Shown here piece after piece: positions 26,001-38,173 of a DNA stretch of 64,000 nucleotides; position 1 is the first letter of the stretch, and the number at the start of each line of letters is the position of its first letter. The stretch is from Rhinopomastus cyanomelas (taxonomy: Eukaryota; Chordata; Aves; Bucerotiformes; Rhinopomastidae). The stretch is from positions 558,001 to 622,000 of the forward strand of contig VXBP01000359.1 in NCBI GenBank assembly GCA_013400115.1, given 5' to 3'. The position numbers and the translations under genes are program-made. The notes beneath the pieces are model-generated. The model was not told the origin of the DNA and did not search any database. It saw only the letters and a program-made list of their open reading frames with translations.

Positions 26001-26689
26001 GACTCGAGGGTTGCAAACATGCCCCACTCAGTGACAGCCAGCTGAAAGATCTTGGTGCCCAGAGGCACTGGTGTGAGCCGGTGTGCACGTGTGCTGCTAG
26101 TGTCCAAGGCTGGTCCCATCATGTTGTTGTGCTTAGTCCTTCCTGCTGTCGCTAGCATTCAGTCAGCAGCAGCCTGAATGGGACAAGGGAACTCCTCCAA
26201 CTGCCTATCTGCTGGTAGCAAATAAAGGGCTCCCAAGCAAGAAGGTGGTTTTAAATAGGTGTGTAACCACACTCCTGCCACTGGCTGTAAGGCATAGTAA
26301 GCCGTGTGGGCCCAGGAGGTTGCCTGGATGGCAAGTAAGGTGCTACTGTACATATCTGACTTTTCCAAAGCAGTAGCTCCAAAGACAAGTGCCGCAGGGT
26401 GACCCCACTTGCTCAAAGGTACCAGGCTGGTGGTGGAGTGAATGAGGAGCTGCGGAGTCCTCCAACACTGAGCTCATACTGCCCTCTCTAAGCCATGCTA
26501 GAGACTTTCAGCTGGGAGCCATGTATCTGGTTATTTACTGAGTTAAATACAAACCAGGCCTGTTTCCCCCTCTGTGTATACTCCAGTTACAGCCTTCTGT
26601 TACAGAGAACAAGCCACATCTCCCCAGACTCGAGAAGAATATTTTGAACCGGGAGAACTTAGTTTTAAAGCCAGGCAATAAGTTTGTCA

Positions 26690-26890
26690 ATCACTTCTTT
26701 ATTATCAGTCATTCTCTGATGAACAACATCCAGACTTTAATATCAGCACAGAGACAATCCGAGGAATGAATGTTCAAGTAATAACATGCAGGAGTTTTTA
26801 TGGCCTGACTGTTTCTGAAGTGTTACACAATGGCCTAATTTAACATCAGCGAACACAACAAATTCCCCGTGGCAAACGCAGCATATGGGA
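26690..26890. promoter_or_regulatory. Possible distal regulatory element
   Basis: AT-rich unique sequence with TTATTATCAGTC, CTAATTTAACATC and AAGTAATAACATG motifs, free of repeat similarity. The guess rests on texture only; no specific factor site or target gene can be assigned. Confidence 0.15.
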
Positions 26891-28329
26891 ATTACTTCTT
26901 ACACTGTTCTTGAGGTGCACGAGGCTCCCATTAGCATCACACATTACATGGAGGGGCAGAGGGTGAAGCCCCTTAGTTTAGCTTAGGCAGGGGGTTTTGT
27001 CTTTTGGAGCAGTCCTACATGCTTCTGGATTGAATCACGTACGTGACTATATTGAGAAAAATCTCACCACCACATTATTGCAATGGAATTGTTGTTTAGG
27101 AGGAAAGATTCCTTCCATATTTTAACATTCAGGCTCTCAAACACTTTCAACAGCTGATTATTGACATATTTTTCTGTGTTTCCATCCTATTTCTGGGTTT
27201 AAAACTGGGATCTGGCCATGCTGTGCCATGGAAGTGCAGAGCGTAGAGACTGAAATAGCTGCATAATGAAGCAGGACCTCTAGACAGCCTCGAAGGCCTC
27301 CTGGCTTTGCTGTGTTGAACTAGAGACAAGGCAGAGTTCTTCCTGCTGGCTTCAGTAGTTGGCCTTAATAAACTACAGGAAAGTAATTCCTTCCTTGCTT
27401 TTTCTGTCGCTGGAATCGTTTGTAAATCATATTTTCATTAGTTGTTTTTTTGTTAAATCTGAGGACCTAACAAGTGACTGAGGGGTATCATCGTGGCTCC
27501 CTACTCTTTGGACTTGGGGGGTTGTTTTAAGTGTTATCTGATCTGTGCTTCTGTTAAGAGACTGAGAGGGTGTTTATGAGGAGCTGTGTTATCTTGAGTT
27601 TTCTCCTGTGAGTAGGATGACATATGGTTTAAGTATATTTTCCTGGATTTCCATGAGCTGCATCATCTGGAGGCAGGAAAGTGTCTCCAGTGCCTCGAGC
27701 CTTCTCTTTAATTGTTGCTCAGAAATGAGTTTGACCCAGGTAGCTACAGTTGCTCTCCGCTGCAAACACACCACTAGCACGCTTCTTGTTTAAATTTGGC
27801 CCGCTCACGCTCGCTTAAGAGCATGTGGTAAATTATTTAACAAGTCACCTGTGACTGTCTGGAAAGGGGCAAAATAATTGCATGAAAAAGTGGCGTGTTG
27901 GTCACACGTCAAGTGACACGGAGTCCTTAAACAGTACCTGGTACACCCGGATTTTTAGCGCCTTTTGAAACCAGTTTCAGAGCTCTAATGAAAACATGTA
28001 CGGAGAGTATCCTCATATTTCTGCTTAGAAATGATGACTGACATAGAAATTACAACTCCAGGGAAGGTTTAGTGAAAGAAACATCAGAGAATTGAAGAGC
28101 GAGTCCAGGAGCATCACAGATTTGAATTGTGAGAAGCTTCTGTCTTCACTGTCATGGGTCTTTCACAGGAGTCATTAAAAAATGAGATTCTGTTCATGGG
28201 AATTAAAGATCTATAGAGCTTTTCGTAGGACTGGGAGCTTAGCATCATGTTCTCTGGCCAGGTTTTTCTCTTCATTAACTACTTGGCAGCGTGCTAAACA
28301 TCCAGAGGTCGTGTTCAGCCTTTTAGAAT

Positions 28330-28870
28330 CTGCGCGGTTGCTATCGCCTGTTTAATTGTAACGTGATCTGAAGCTCACAAAAGTCTTGTGGGTTTCCTTA
28401 TCCTAATTTCCCTTCATGATGTATTCAAATTAGAGGGCAATTGTTTCCTTTTAAACTGTGTACAGTTTAATGTCGGGGGTGTGGGCTGACCTCTCGTCCA
28501 AAGAGAGCAATTGCCTTCATGCCATCAAATTCTGAATATGCAGAGCAAGGGCTGCTGCAGCAGTTAACATAATTCTGGCTTTATGGACAATTTTGTAAGG
28601 CTTTTCCAGACTCCCTCTGTATTTTTAATGTGCCTTTAGCAATGCAAGTCTGATCAAAGGGAATAATTTGTGAATGTTTCTAAATGGCTGGCAAGAATTT
28701 GAACAGATATTTTGAGTAATAATTAATTAGGGATATGGTATGATAATTACTGCCGAAACACAGGTCTTTTATTTAAATAGGGTAATAATCATTGCTACAG
28801 TGAAAGAGTTGTTTGGATTATTCAGAGAATCTAATTTCTCAAATAGAAATTTGCTTTATGGAATTAAAAC
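28330..28870. promoter_or_regulatory. Possible distal enhancer-like block
   Basis: About 540 bases of unique DNA with dense homeodomain-type cores: TAATAATTAATTAG at 28717-28730, GATAATTACTG near 28742, and GGTAATAATCATTG near 28781. These sit with CAATTG and ATTTAAAT motifs. Such clusters are common in conserved developmental enhancers, but also arise in AT-rich DNA by chance. Conservation cannot be judged from one sequence. Confidence 0.2.
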
Positions 28871-29699
28871 AAGTAACAAAGGACTTTGAAACCTTCCTTT
28901 GTGAGAGCAACATTTCATTTTAGTGCCTCACTTTTTTACTGGTTTTTTTTTATTTCTGAATTTCTCTATTTCGCTTTCCATGCCCCCATGGGGAATAAGG
29001 AGTTAGATTTCTGCAGTAACTCTGGTACGGACTGGGTTTTGTTTCAGTGACTCTGTTCAGGTCCTGAGCTAAAAAAAAGCTTATAAGGAAGAATCTTGGC
29101 TTTTCCCAAGAACAATAGATCACATAACTGCAATTTTAAATTCAGTTTTCTTTCTCTGAGTTTGCAGTCACAAACCTAAACCAGGTTATTATTCTACATT
29201 AGTCAAAAGATGTGCCGTGATTTGTATTTGTAGAATCTATCACTTTTCCTACCAACTACTGTGTCTAAGGCAAAAGATTTGGGCCTCATTATGTATTTGT
29301 TTTGAGGCTCTTAAACTGCCAGCTACGACCAAGCTGGAAAAACTTTGGTAGGACCATTTTTCTGCTGGAGTTAGCTTTTCTATCAGAACCAAAATACTTG
29401 TTAAGTTATCAGTTGTGCTGAAATTCTGCATCTGCAAAAAAACTAGGACAAGGGAAATGCTGACAGTGTTAAACCACCCTGTTTGACAGTACATAATACG
29501 TGGACCTGAATTTTGAGGTTGTAATCTCTTCAGAGCCGTGGTCTGCTTTGGAAGAAGTGGGGAAAGTTGAGGAGGAAACTCTGAAGTTAAATGTTCCTCT
29601 GAGTCCGGTTGTACCTTCTTGCTCTAATTCTCATTCTTCCTCTGCAAGTGAAATCTTCAATGCCAAGCTTCTTCACTGTACTGCCGTACCCGAGTTCCA

Positions 29700-29721
29700 C
29701 GGCTGGCTGTGTGTCCAGCCG
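29700..29721. other. Short GC-rich perfect hairpin
   Basis: Arms CGGCTGG and CCAGCCG flank an 8-base loop (ctgtgtgt), in a GC-richer patch with several CpGs within AT-rich surroundings. It is too short to suggest a specific RNA. No U-tract or larger precursor fold is obvious. Confidence 0.4.
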
Positions 29722-31459
29722 CGGAAGTGCTCAAGTATGGCCCCTTGATCGATGCATCATTAGTGACAATTAACATCCGTAATTGCAATGTAATTAGAGA
29801 ATGTGGATCGTCTTCAGTGGAGCTTTTTGCTTGACAATTTTGCAAAAGTTTTTAAATCTCAAACTAGCAGAGCCAGACGTTTCTATAAGGATGGAAAGTC
29901 CGTTTTGCCATTCGGGAGCATGACTGCGCTGTCTCCTCCCTGGAACGAGCCTGCTGCCCAATTTCTAGCCATTAAACTGGCAACTTTCAGCCTTTATGTA
30001 CTGTACTGCGATCTCCGATTCCCACATCTCTTCTAAAAATTCCTCTGCGCCTTCGTACACTGCCATTCTCATTCCCCTTTTTTGAGCCATAAAAAAAAAG
30101 ACATTGCTTGCAACTTTGGTAAGAAATGAGGGAAAATTCAGTAGTGCTGGGCTTTGGGGGTGACCTTTAGCCAAAGACCAGAAATTAAACATCAATTTGC
30201 TCACAAGACCAGAATCTCTTCTAAGAGCCACCTTAAATCTATAACTTCTGTCTAAACTTAGACCTCTCGGCATGGCACCTAGTCTACTCGGAGACAAGGT
30301 CACTTCAAGACCTCTTTTCAACTCCTTTAAGACCTCTTCCCCCAGATCCCAGCTGTGACTTGGTGTGGGGGAATTGGTCACCTGCACTTTCTAGCTGGCT
30401 AACTCCTGCAGGAAAGGAGCACACGGTGCTTCCCTTTTCTCTGCTGAGTGGCAAGAAGTGCAAGTTCTCGGAGATGAGGTTCTGAGCAGATGAGAATAAG
30501 CTTTCTGACTTCAACCCTAAGCTGCTTTATTTTTCTCCAGCCTGAAGAGTCTTTTTTCATGAGCCAGTAGACTGAGCAGAGACGGGTTTTCTCTTAGCAT
30601 CTCGGCAAATTTAAGCATCACAATGCAAGAGCTGAGAAGAGACAAGCTCGAGCAAAGAATAGCTTGGCTAACACTCGCCTGAGGTGGCAGTTTGTGGGAA
30701 TGCCCTACTCGTTCCGAGCTGAATTCCGAAATCATACAGGTTTTTACAGTTTGAGAGACAGCAGCTTGTGTGCGTACGCGTGGAGAGGAGATTCCCGGCT
30801 CTCAAAGCCTGTTATTACAAGGCCAGACTTTCTTTGAATGCTGCCTGATGCCAGTGCAGATGAAATCAGCAGATTGTAGTGTAATATGGTAAGTGCTTAC
30901 AGAAACTGGTGCGAACAGGGAGGCGGCAGCTAATCGGATTAAGGAAAAGTCTATCACAGCCGCAGCTGTCGGTGGATTTTAGCGGGTCGGGTTTTTTATC
31001 ACCGTTTGTGTGGGAAAACACATGATGGAGGGAATCTAATGAAGGAGATTGAACTAATAAACAGAAGTGCTTTTTGATCTGATAAGTTGCTTTTCTGAGT
31101 GCAGCACTCTGGAGAGAGGTTCAGGGAAAGTTTTGATGTAACTCTTATGTAGAAGAAATAACCTGGAGGTGTTTTAAGGAGAGGAAGGTGAAGGAATTGA
31201 AGCACTCCCTTCACATCTAGGGAAAAAGCGAACAAAAAAAAGAGTATTTTAAAGTATAAAAGCTCCGCTTTAGAACTTAAAAAAAACAGCGCTTTTGAAG
31301 AGGACACAGATGTTGTTTCTACCCCTCCCACAAACGTACACACATTCTCTCACATTTCTGTCATCTGACATGGATTTTCCAGATGCTTACTGAGTCCATA
31401 GCTGAAATGGGGCTTGGGCAGAGAGTGAGACAAGTTATCAACCACTAGTTTTAGTCTGA

Positions 31460-32246
31460 TCTTTGAAAGAGGCAGATGAGAGTAGGTTGCTCTGGTCTTG
31501 ATGAAGACCACGAGGCCTCCCACTGTCCTAGGGTGAAATCAGAGTACTCATTTTGCTCCTTGAAATGCCTGTACACCAATGCAAGCAGCATGGGGAGCAA
31601 GCAGGAGGAGTTTGAAATCTGTGTCCAGTCAGGTGATGATGGTCTGGTGGCAATTACAGAGACGTGGTCAGATAGCTCACGTGACTGGAATGTGGTCATG
31701 GATGGCTATGTCCTTTTCAGAAGGGACAGGTCAGCAAGGAGAGGTGGTGGAGTAGCTTTTCATCTGAAAGAGCAACTGGAACGTACTGAGTTATGTCTGG
31801 GGCGGATGAAGAGAGAGTTGAGAGTTTCTGGGTGCGGATTAAGGGGCAGGCTGCCATGGGTGACACTGTCGTGGGTGTCTATTACAGGCCACCGGATCAG
31901 GACGAGGAAGTTGATGAGGCCTTCTATGGGCAGCTGGCGGTAGCCTCACTGCTACAGGCCATGGTTCTCATGGGGGATTTTAACTACCCTGATATTTGCT
32001 GGAAGACTTACTCAGGCAGCCATCCACAGTCCAGGAGGTTGACAGTCACAGTTCCAGTGAGGGTGACAGAGCACTGGCAGCACAGGCTGCCCAGGGGGGT
32101 TGTGGAGTCTCCTTCTCTGGAGGTTTTAAAACCCACCTGGATGTGTTTCTATTTGACTTGGTCTAGGTGATCCTGCTGTGGCAGGGGGATCGGACTGGAT
32201 GATCTTTCGAGGTCCCTTCCAGTTCCTAATGTTCTGTGATTCTGTG
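31460..32246 (+). mobile_element. CR1 LINE with endonuclease joined directly to the 3' end
   Basis: The first ~580 bases encode the N-terminal apurinic-type endonuclease domain of CR1 ORF2. It has CLYTNASSM (about 31566-31592), LVAITETWSD (about 31644-31673), RRGGGVAFHL (about 31741-31770), VVGVYYRPPDQ (about 31870-31902) and LMGDFNYPDICW (about 31967-32002). The metal- and phosphate-contact residues N, E, D and N of these blocks are visible. A frameshift near 31798 breaks the frame. At about 32035-32055 the sequence jumps to the ORF2 tail VRVTEHW and the 3' end, which finishes with gttctgtgattctgtg at 32231-32246. The whole reverse transcriptase is missing. The copy is inactive. The exact 5' border is uncertain. 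Confidence 0.88.
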
Positions 32247-32725
32247 CTGTAGGCATGAAGCCCGTATGAACATCATAGGTGCTTTGAATCAAGACCAGAA
32301 CTGAACTAACCATCAACTTCATGATCCCACTTGAAGATCAGGGTCTGTGTTTCCAGAGAACACGTTACCTTGTGGTTATTGTGTTGATAGCAGAGCCCCT
32401 AGTGGCTCCAGTTCCTCCACAGAAAGGGATGTAGCATTGATGACCAATGAGAAAAGCTGATTCCAAACCTGCCCTTTCATCTTGCAGGAGCTCCATTGAC
32501 AGAGAGGAAAAAAAATTACCAACTGACAAGTGTGAGCAAAGTTTTCATGGACAGCGACCCAGAGTCATTTGTCCTGCTCTTTGCAGGACTGCTTAGCTCA
32601 AGCTTCTCTCTGCAGTGACAGGTTGACAATTGATGTTCTGAGGGACCTGCTATCTCTTTTAAAACTGTAGGATGATAAAAGTTGGTGCTTTCCTCTAGTT
32701 TTATGTCGCAAACAAAACACAGTAG
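32247..32725. other. Unique spacer between two CR1 fragments
   Basis: No recognisable coding or repeat content in this roughly 480-base spacer. Confidence 0.5.
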
Positions 32726-32877
32726 TCATCAGGCCTTGGAATAGGCTGCCCAATCACTGTCCCTGGATGTGTTTCAGAGTCATGGAAGTCTGGACCTTAG
32801 GGACAGGATTTAGTGGTGGGTTAATGGTTGGACTCGATCTTAAAGGTCTTTTCCAACCTAAACAATTCTGTGATTCA
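32726..32877 (+). mobile_element. CR1 LINE, terminal fragment
   Basis: A plus-strand 3' end: ccttggaataggctgccc, then tccctggatgtgtttcag, gttaatggttggactcgat and cttaaaggtcttttcc, ending attctgtgattc at 32865-32876. It belongs to the same broad subfamily as the fragments at 18750 and 55751. Confidence 0.9.
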
Positions 32878-35800
32878 GAAAAGAACTATGAGAGGTACTT
32901 CAGGTCTTGATTTAAAACACGTGGTGCTGTGGCTGGTATGAATCAATGTGACTAAGGCTGTGTTTTAATATTTAGATGATGACAGAACAAGATCAAAGTA
33001 ACTTTTGCAGTGTTGTTGGTTTCAGTTCTAACTTCCATACCAAAGCAGGTTTTTATTTCATTCAGATTCATGGCTGGATGCAGGTTGGGTTGAATGTGCT
33101 TTAACCTTCCAGTTCCTCTCTTCATCATATATTTATATCACAATCGAGCAGTAACTAATTGAGGTTAGTTGAGGCAGAAAAGCACTTTGGATTTGCTGGA
33201 TACCTGCTGTGAATGAAGCTTCTAAAACTCATAGCAGAATCCTTTAATCCAACTTTTTGGGGGGTTATTTTTTTTAATGTATGCAAAACAAACTGCTGTA
33301 TCTGTGTTTTCAGTCCTGCAACTAATTGAAAGGAAAAGATTTACTCCGAGCTACCAGTGAATTATAGGAGAGGAAAAAAGACCCTGTAGAACACATGGAC
33401 TTAGAAAAAAAAATAAGCCAGACCAAAACTGAGGTAGTGCAGTTTCCTAAAGGTTATTGTCGTTGGACATTTTTGTAGTTATATTTAAATAATATAATTC
33501 TGAAAAGTCCTACTGAATAATAATCTTGCTGGCGTTGCAAGTTGTCCTTTTGTCTTTCTCCTGCTCTTTGTCCACCTTTTTTCAGAGTCCATACACAGTC
33601 TCTTAAGAGTTGCTTTGTGTGATGCTGCTGGAAGTACAGACACCTCTGTAGGCAGGACATTGCAGCCTCAAACCAGAACATTGTGCTGGGATTTAAACTT
33701 GGCCATGGAAAGACACAGAACCCTTTTTTTTCCACTTGGCTATCCCAGAGCTTGTCATGTGTTTTTGTCCCTTTGCTGTAACATCGCCACCGGAGTAAGA
33801 AGCAAAGCTGTAGCTCAGTGTCTTCAGATCCGATTTAAATCCAGTTCCTGTACTGGCTGCAGAGCTTGAAGAGGTTTCCGGGCACTGTCGTGTCAATTAG
33901 CAGCACCCTATTTGTAGGAGTTAGTCTGAGGAGTCCAGTTCTTTGCATTGAGAACCCTTTACGCTGCCAAAGTGGCATAAAAATACCTTGGTGCAAGACT
34001 GCCTTCTCAAAGATAATTTCTCTTTGCTCAGCGGAAGAGTCCTTTGGCCTTGAGGGCTCTTTCTGTCTGCTCTCCCCTTGCCTTGCATGCCCACTCCTCC
34101 TTTGAGCTCGTTTCTTCTGTTCACTGTTCAGAACAAGAAAATTGAATATATGTCACATTAAAAATGTATGAGAGTAAACAACAATTCACAGTATTCAGTG
34201 TATTTTTGATAATAAAATAACTAGAAGTGCATATCTGAAATAACCTTCCACATCTCTGGTTAGAGGAGGAGAGTGGAGAAGAAGGTATAAGTAGAGAAGC
34301 AGCCGAAATAGGGAACATCTTTTCATTTCAGACGCTTTAGCTCCATTGCACTTTGATCCCAGACCCACCTTCACACTGTTCAGGCTTTATCAGAGGCTTC
34401 AGAAGATGTTGGTTTCCATGAGCAAGGCAGAAACTGTATTCAAAGATGCTTCTGCACATTGTCCTTTCAAAACGTGGTCTTTTGCTTTCTGAATGCTGAT
34501 TCTAATAGTCATATGTGTGGAGGAGATGAGGTTCACTGAGAGAAAAGCAGAAAATGCAGCACTGAGTTGGTTGCAGACATGGTGCTGTTAATGGCCAGTA
34601 ATTGGCATGTAGTGAGTCAATAGATCCTGCTAATGCTGGGTGATCCAAGACTATATTTATTAACCTTTTTGACCTGGGAAAGGAATTTGTCCAGCTAAAC
34701 TGGTCCTTCAGGAGATGCTGATAGCAAAGCACTACCACGCAGCTACTCAGGTAGGCAGTAGGAGGCAATCCGTGGCTGCTGGCTTCAGCTGGAGCTCAGC
34801 ACTGGATGTGTTCAGGCTGGAGGAAAGGACTGGTGTTGATAAGCAGAGGCTAACAAAAGTATTGTGGCTACAGATTGTCTGCAAAGCGTCATGACTGTTG
34901 AATATTGTTGTTTATTTGATTCATCTCCAAGTATGAGCAACCTGAACTTGGCATTAGTGTGTTATACAAACAACATCTTGGATGGTCTGGGCACTGCTTA
35001 GAGAACAAGGTGCCAGGTTCATCTGCTTTTTTTATTCTACAGCATTACTCAGAAAGCCCAAGAAACTTATTTCTCAGCTAATTAGCCTGGGAGACTACAA
35101 ATCCTGAGGTGCACCAGCTTCAGATCCTTTAGACATTGCTGTCTTTGGGTTTGAGGGCTCTGAGATGCCCTTCACATCACCTGGATAGCTGACTGGCTAT
35201 CGGATCTCCAAGATAACTAACTTCAGCAGCACCTGACTCCCTGCAAATGAAGAAATTCAGCTTGCAGGAGGTGAAAGTTTACCCAGTTCTGACTCATGTA
35301 CACCACAGCAAACGTGGCTGTGGGAGGGGAGCCGTGGTACAAGCCAGGTACGAGCTGGTAGGAAAAGAACTTCCATGCACTTCAGTGGGACTGAGGAAAA
35401 TGCAGTTGCTCCCACAAACAGTCTCACTTTTGAAGAATCAATAAATCAAATTTTAAGTTTTCTAACCTTTTCTGAGGTGTTTGCCCAGCCAGTTCCATTC
35501 TCTGTTAAATATGTGCATGCTATTACTCAGCAGTTTGAATACCTGGTCAAATTCCTTTCTCTTCACCGCGATCGACTTCCTTTTCCTCAGATAAGTCAAT
35601 GGCAAAATTCCTGTTACACGTGGTGAGAATGAGATTGAGGGTTTGGTATTTCCCTTTGGGAGTATTTTAAACACTAGGAACTTGCTCTGTTCTACTTAAT
35701 GCTCCCGACAACCCCCCATCAAACTCCCTTCTTTCCTCATGCTGAACACTGCATCTGGTGCTGTGCCCGCTCTGTGCCGCTGAGCCATCGCGGGACACAA

Positions 35801-37952
35801 GGTGCCAGCAGCCAGGTACTGCTCCTGCACCAGCACCGTGCGCTGGGGGATGATGGATCCTCTCCTTTACCTGGAGAGAAGTTATTCAAGGATCTTTCTC
35901 TCTCAACTGCATCCCGAGTTGACAGTGCATATATTTTACCCTGCTGTGAAAACATGTGAAGATGGTGCATATGCTCCAGAGAGCAGGGTAATCTTATACA
36001 AGATTTCTGAGAAAGCAGTAGCTTCCTTATGTCTGCAAAAATAACATCTCCTGGATTATTCTTCTATATTTTTGTGGGGGGAAAAAATAATCCAACTGCA
36101 TCACTTAAACAGGCTGCCTAAAGCACAGAATATGAACCCCAGAATTCGGAGCTGACACAAAGTGAGAGAAGGTAGGATCCGTTTTCCAACCGAATAATAT
36201 CACCTGAAAACCCCCTTCCTCAGTTTGGGAACAGACGTACTCGTCTGCAACCCCCTGCTGTTGGCTACAATCCCCATTAGCTCTGCTTCCATAACAGATT
36301 GTCAGACTGGATTAGGCTGAGCCACTTAAGAAAAAGGTTTAAAGCAAGATGCCTGGCTTTGCTCTGCGAGCCACTGGAAACGTTCGTGCAGGCGGCTGGC
36401 AGCAGCTTTAGGAGCGCCAGGGCTGCACAAGTGTGTCTGACTTTTGCTTTATGTGACACAGATACTTAAGACTCATTTTCAAAAGTGATTCAAGGGTTTT
36501 CAAGCCCAAGACTCATTTTCTCCTACAGATCCAAATTGCTTTTCCCACTCGTCTCTCTAAATAAATAAATTATCAGCTCTGACTACCCACGCCAGAACAG
36601 ATACCGCCGCTCTACATGCAGTCCTCGCTAAATATTTCAGAAGATATCCTAGAAGCTCTTTGCTATTAAGCAGTTTTGTCATTCTCTGAGCCATTTGTTA
36701 CCAAACAGTAGCTTAAAATAAACAATAGCTCTTCCAGGGTAAAAAATGGAGCTGCTGTTTTAACTCGCAGCTGCACTGCCACATCATCTTTCTGGAGTCT
36801 TCTCTGTTCAGCCAGTTCTGCTAAGCTCTGGCTGTGAGAGGAAATAACTCTCTTTTCCTGCTTCATGCCTTTCCGTAGAACATTTGCATCCCTAAGTGTT
36901 TAAAAAAGCCAACAGACTGGAGTATATCAAACTGAATAATATACCGGCCTGTCCGATGACTTGATTTGTTTCCTTGGCTAGTCTGGTTCAGACTCAGAGT
37001 TTTCATCTCCTTTCTCCCCTGGCCCCTTAACAGGGCTCACCTCTACCCTCTCTCCATAACTCTGTCCCCACCTCGGGCTGCCTTGGCTGGCTGACAAGGA
37101 AAAGCCATTCAACACTCTGCAATCCTTCAGGGCACAACTCATTCAATCAGGATGGGACAGATTTATGGCTCCTGCACTTGGGTCCCAATTTCCTGCGCTG
37201 ACATTCTGATTTGTTTCTGTGACATTAGGGGTTTGCCAGGAACGGTGTTTGCTTGCTCCCAGGGTGCGTGGAAGAGGGTGTTGGGACTGTCCTGCAAAGG
37301 GCTGGGGAAAGGCTCTGCCTGAAAGGGACCCATCTGAATTCAAGTCTTCCCTGGATCTGAAATCCATTTGGTTAATGTGCTTTTCCAGTTTCTAGCAGAG
37401 CACGACCCCAGTAAGGCTGTGTTGTAAGGGGGCAGCAGGAAAATAACAGCAATACCAGAAACTCTTTCATGCTTTCCAGTATCCATCACTCTTGTCAGAT
37501 GTGTGTAAAGTATGTGCCATCTTGTGTTGACAAGCCCAAAAAGCAGCTGTGATTGTGAGATCTGAAATCGCATCTACCGTTTGCTGATTGAAGGGCAGGC
37601 AGTGCACAAGACCACTGAAAGGTTTGGTACCGCCCAGGTTTCATCTTCCGCACAACAGTTCTGCTCTCTTGGGTCATACAGATGGGAAGGGAACTGCACT
37701 TTCCCAAGAACTTGTAAGTTAGGCAGTAACAGTTGTGAGAATTCTTTCAAAAATAGAGCTAGAGGCAGCTTGAAATGGCCTGAATATGAAATAACCTCTC
37801 TCTTGCCTCCTCAAAGGGAAAGATTTGCTCCCTGAAACTCTGTCAGACACAGAAAAGCATGAACAGTGCTGATACAGGTATCATCTACACAGGCATACGC
37901 TGAGTGTGATCCATGCTGTCAAAGGTACAGTCTGTGCTGCAGCTCTGAGGTT
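32878..37952. other. Unique noncoding DNA
   Basis: No gene recognised. One short palindromic-repeat copy lies at 35590-35640. A weaker related motif (gcacttcagtgggact) lies near 35376-35391. The rest shows nothing that I can support. Confidence 0.5.
35590..35640. repeat. Short near-palindromic amniote repeat copy
   Basis: The segment reads agataagtcaatggcaaaat, then tcctgttacacgtggtgaga and atgagatt. The gtcaatggcaaaa start is the TTTTGCCATTGAC linker-arm junction of the family also seen at 17118. The second arm is more decayed. Confidence 0.5.
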
Positions 37953-38173
37953 GAGATTCTAGGAAGAATTTCCTCCCTGGGAGGGGGCTGAGACACTGGA
38001 ACAGGTTGCCCAGAGAGGCTGTGGTTGCTCCATCCATGGAAGTGTTCAAGGCCAGGTAGGATGGGGCTTTGGACAACGTGGCCTGGTGAGAGGTGTCCCT
38101 GCCCCTAGAAGGAGGTTGGGACTGGGTGATCTCTGAGGTCCCTTCCAGGCTAAACTGCTCTGTGACTCTATAA
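37953..38173 (+). mobile_element. CR1 LINE 3' fragment
   Basis: A plus-strand copy: gagattctaggaagaatttc, gagacactggaacaggttgc, the gttcaaggccagg block, ggtgtccctgcccc, and gggtgatctctgagg, ending in a decayed terminal repeat (tgtgactctata). It includes the last few codons of the ORF2 tail and the 3' untranslated end. Confidence 0.9.

Larger units (their letters stand above)
23096..31459. other. Long repeat-poor unique stretch
   Basis: About 8.4 kb without a recognisable CR1 copy, gene or microsatellite. Two parts have the texture of conserved noncoding elements and are listed separately (26690-26890 and 28330-28870). On the minus strand, frames at 26416-26159 and 26158-25751 are joined across one in-frame TGA, but no protein family is recognised. 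Confidence 0.5.

Noticed and set aside
29965..30387. 140-codon minus-strand open frame with a charged C-terminal half
   Set aside because: No family recognised and no supporting context.
35366..35392. ccatgcacttcagtgggact, resembling one arm of the palindromic repeat
   Set aside because: Too short and lacks the linker and second arm.
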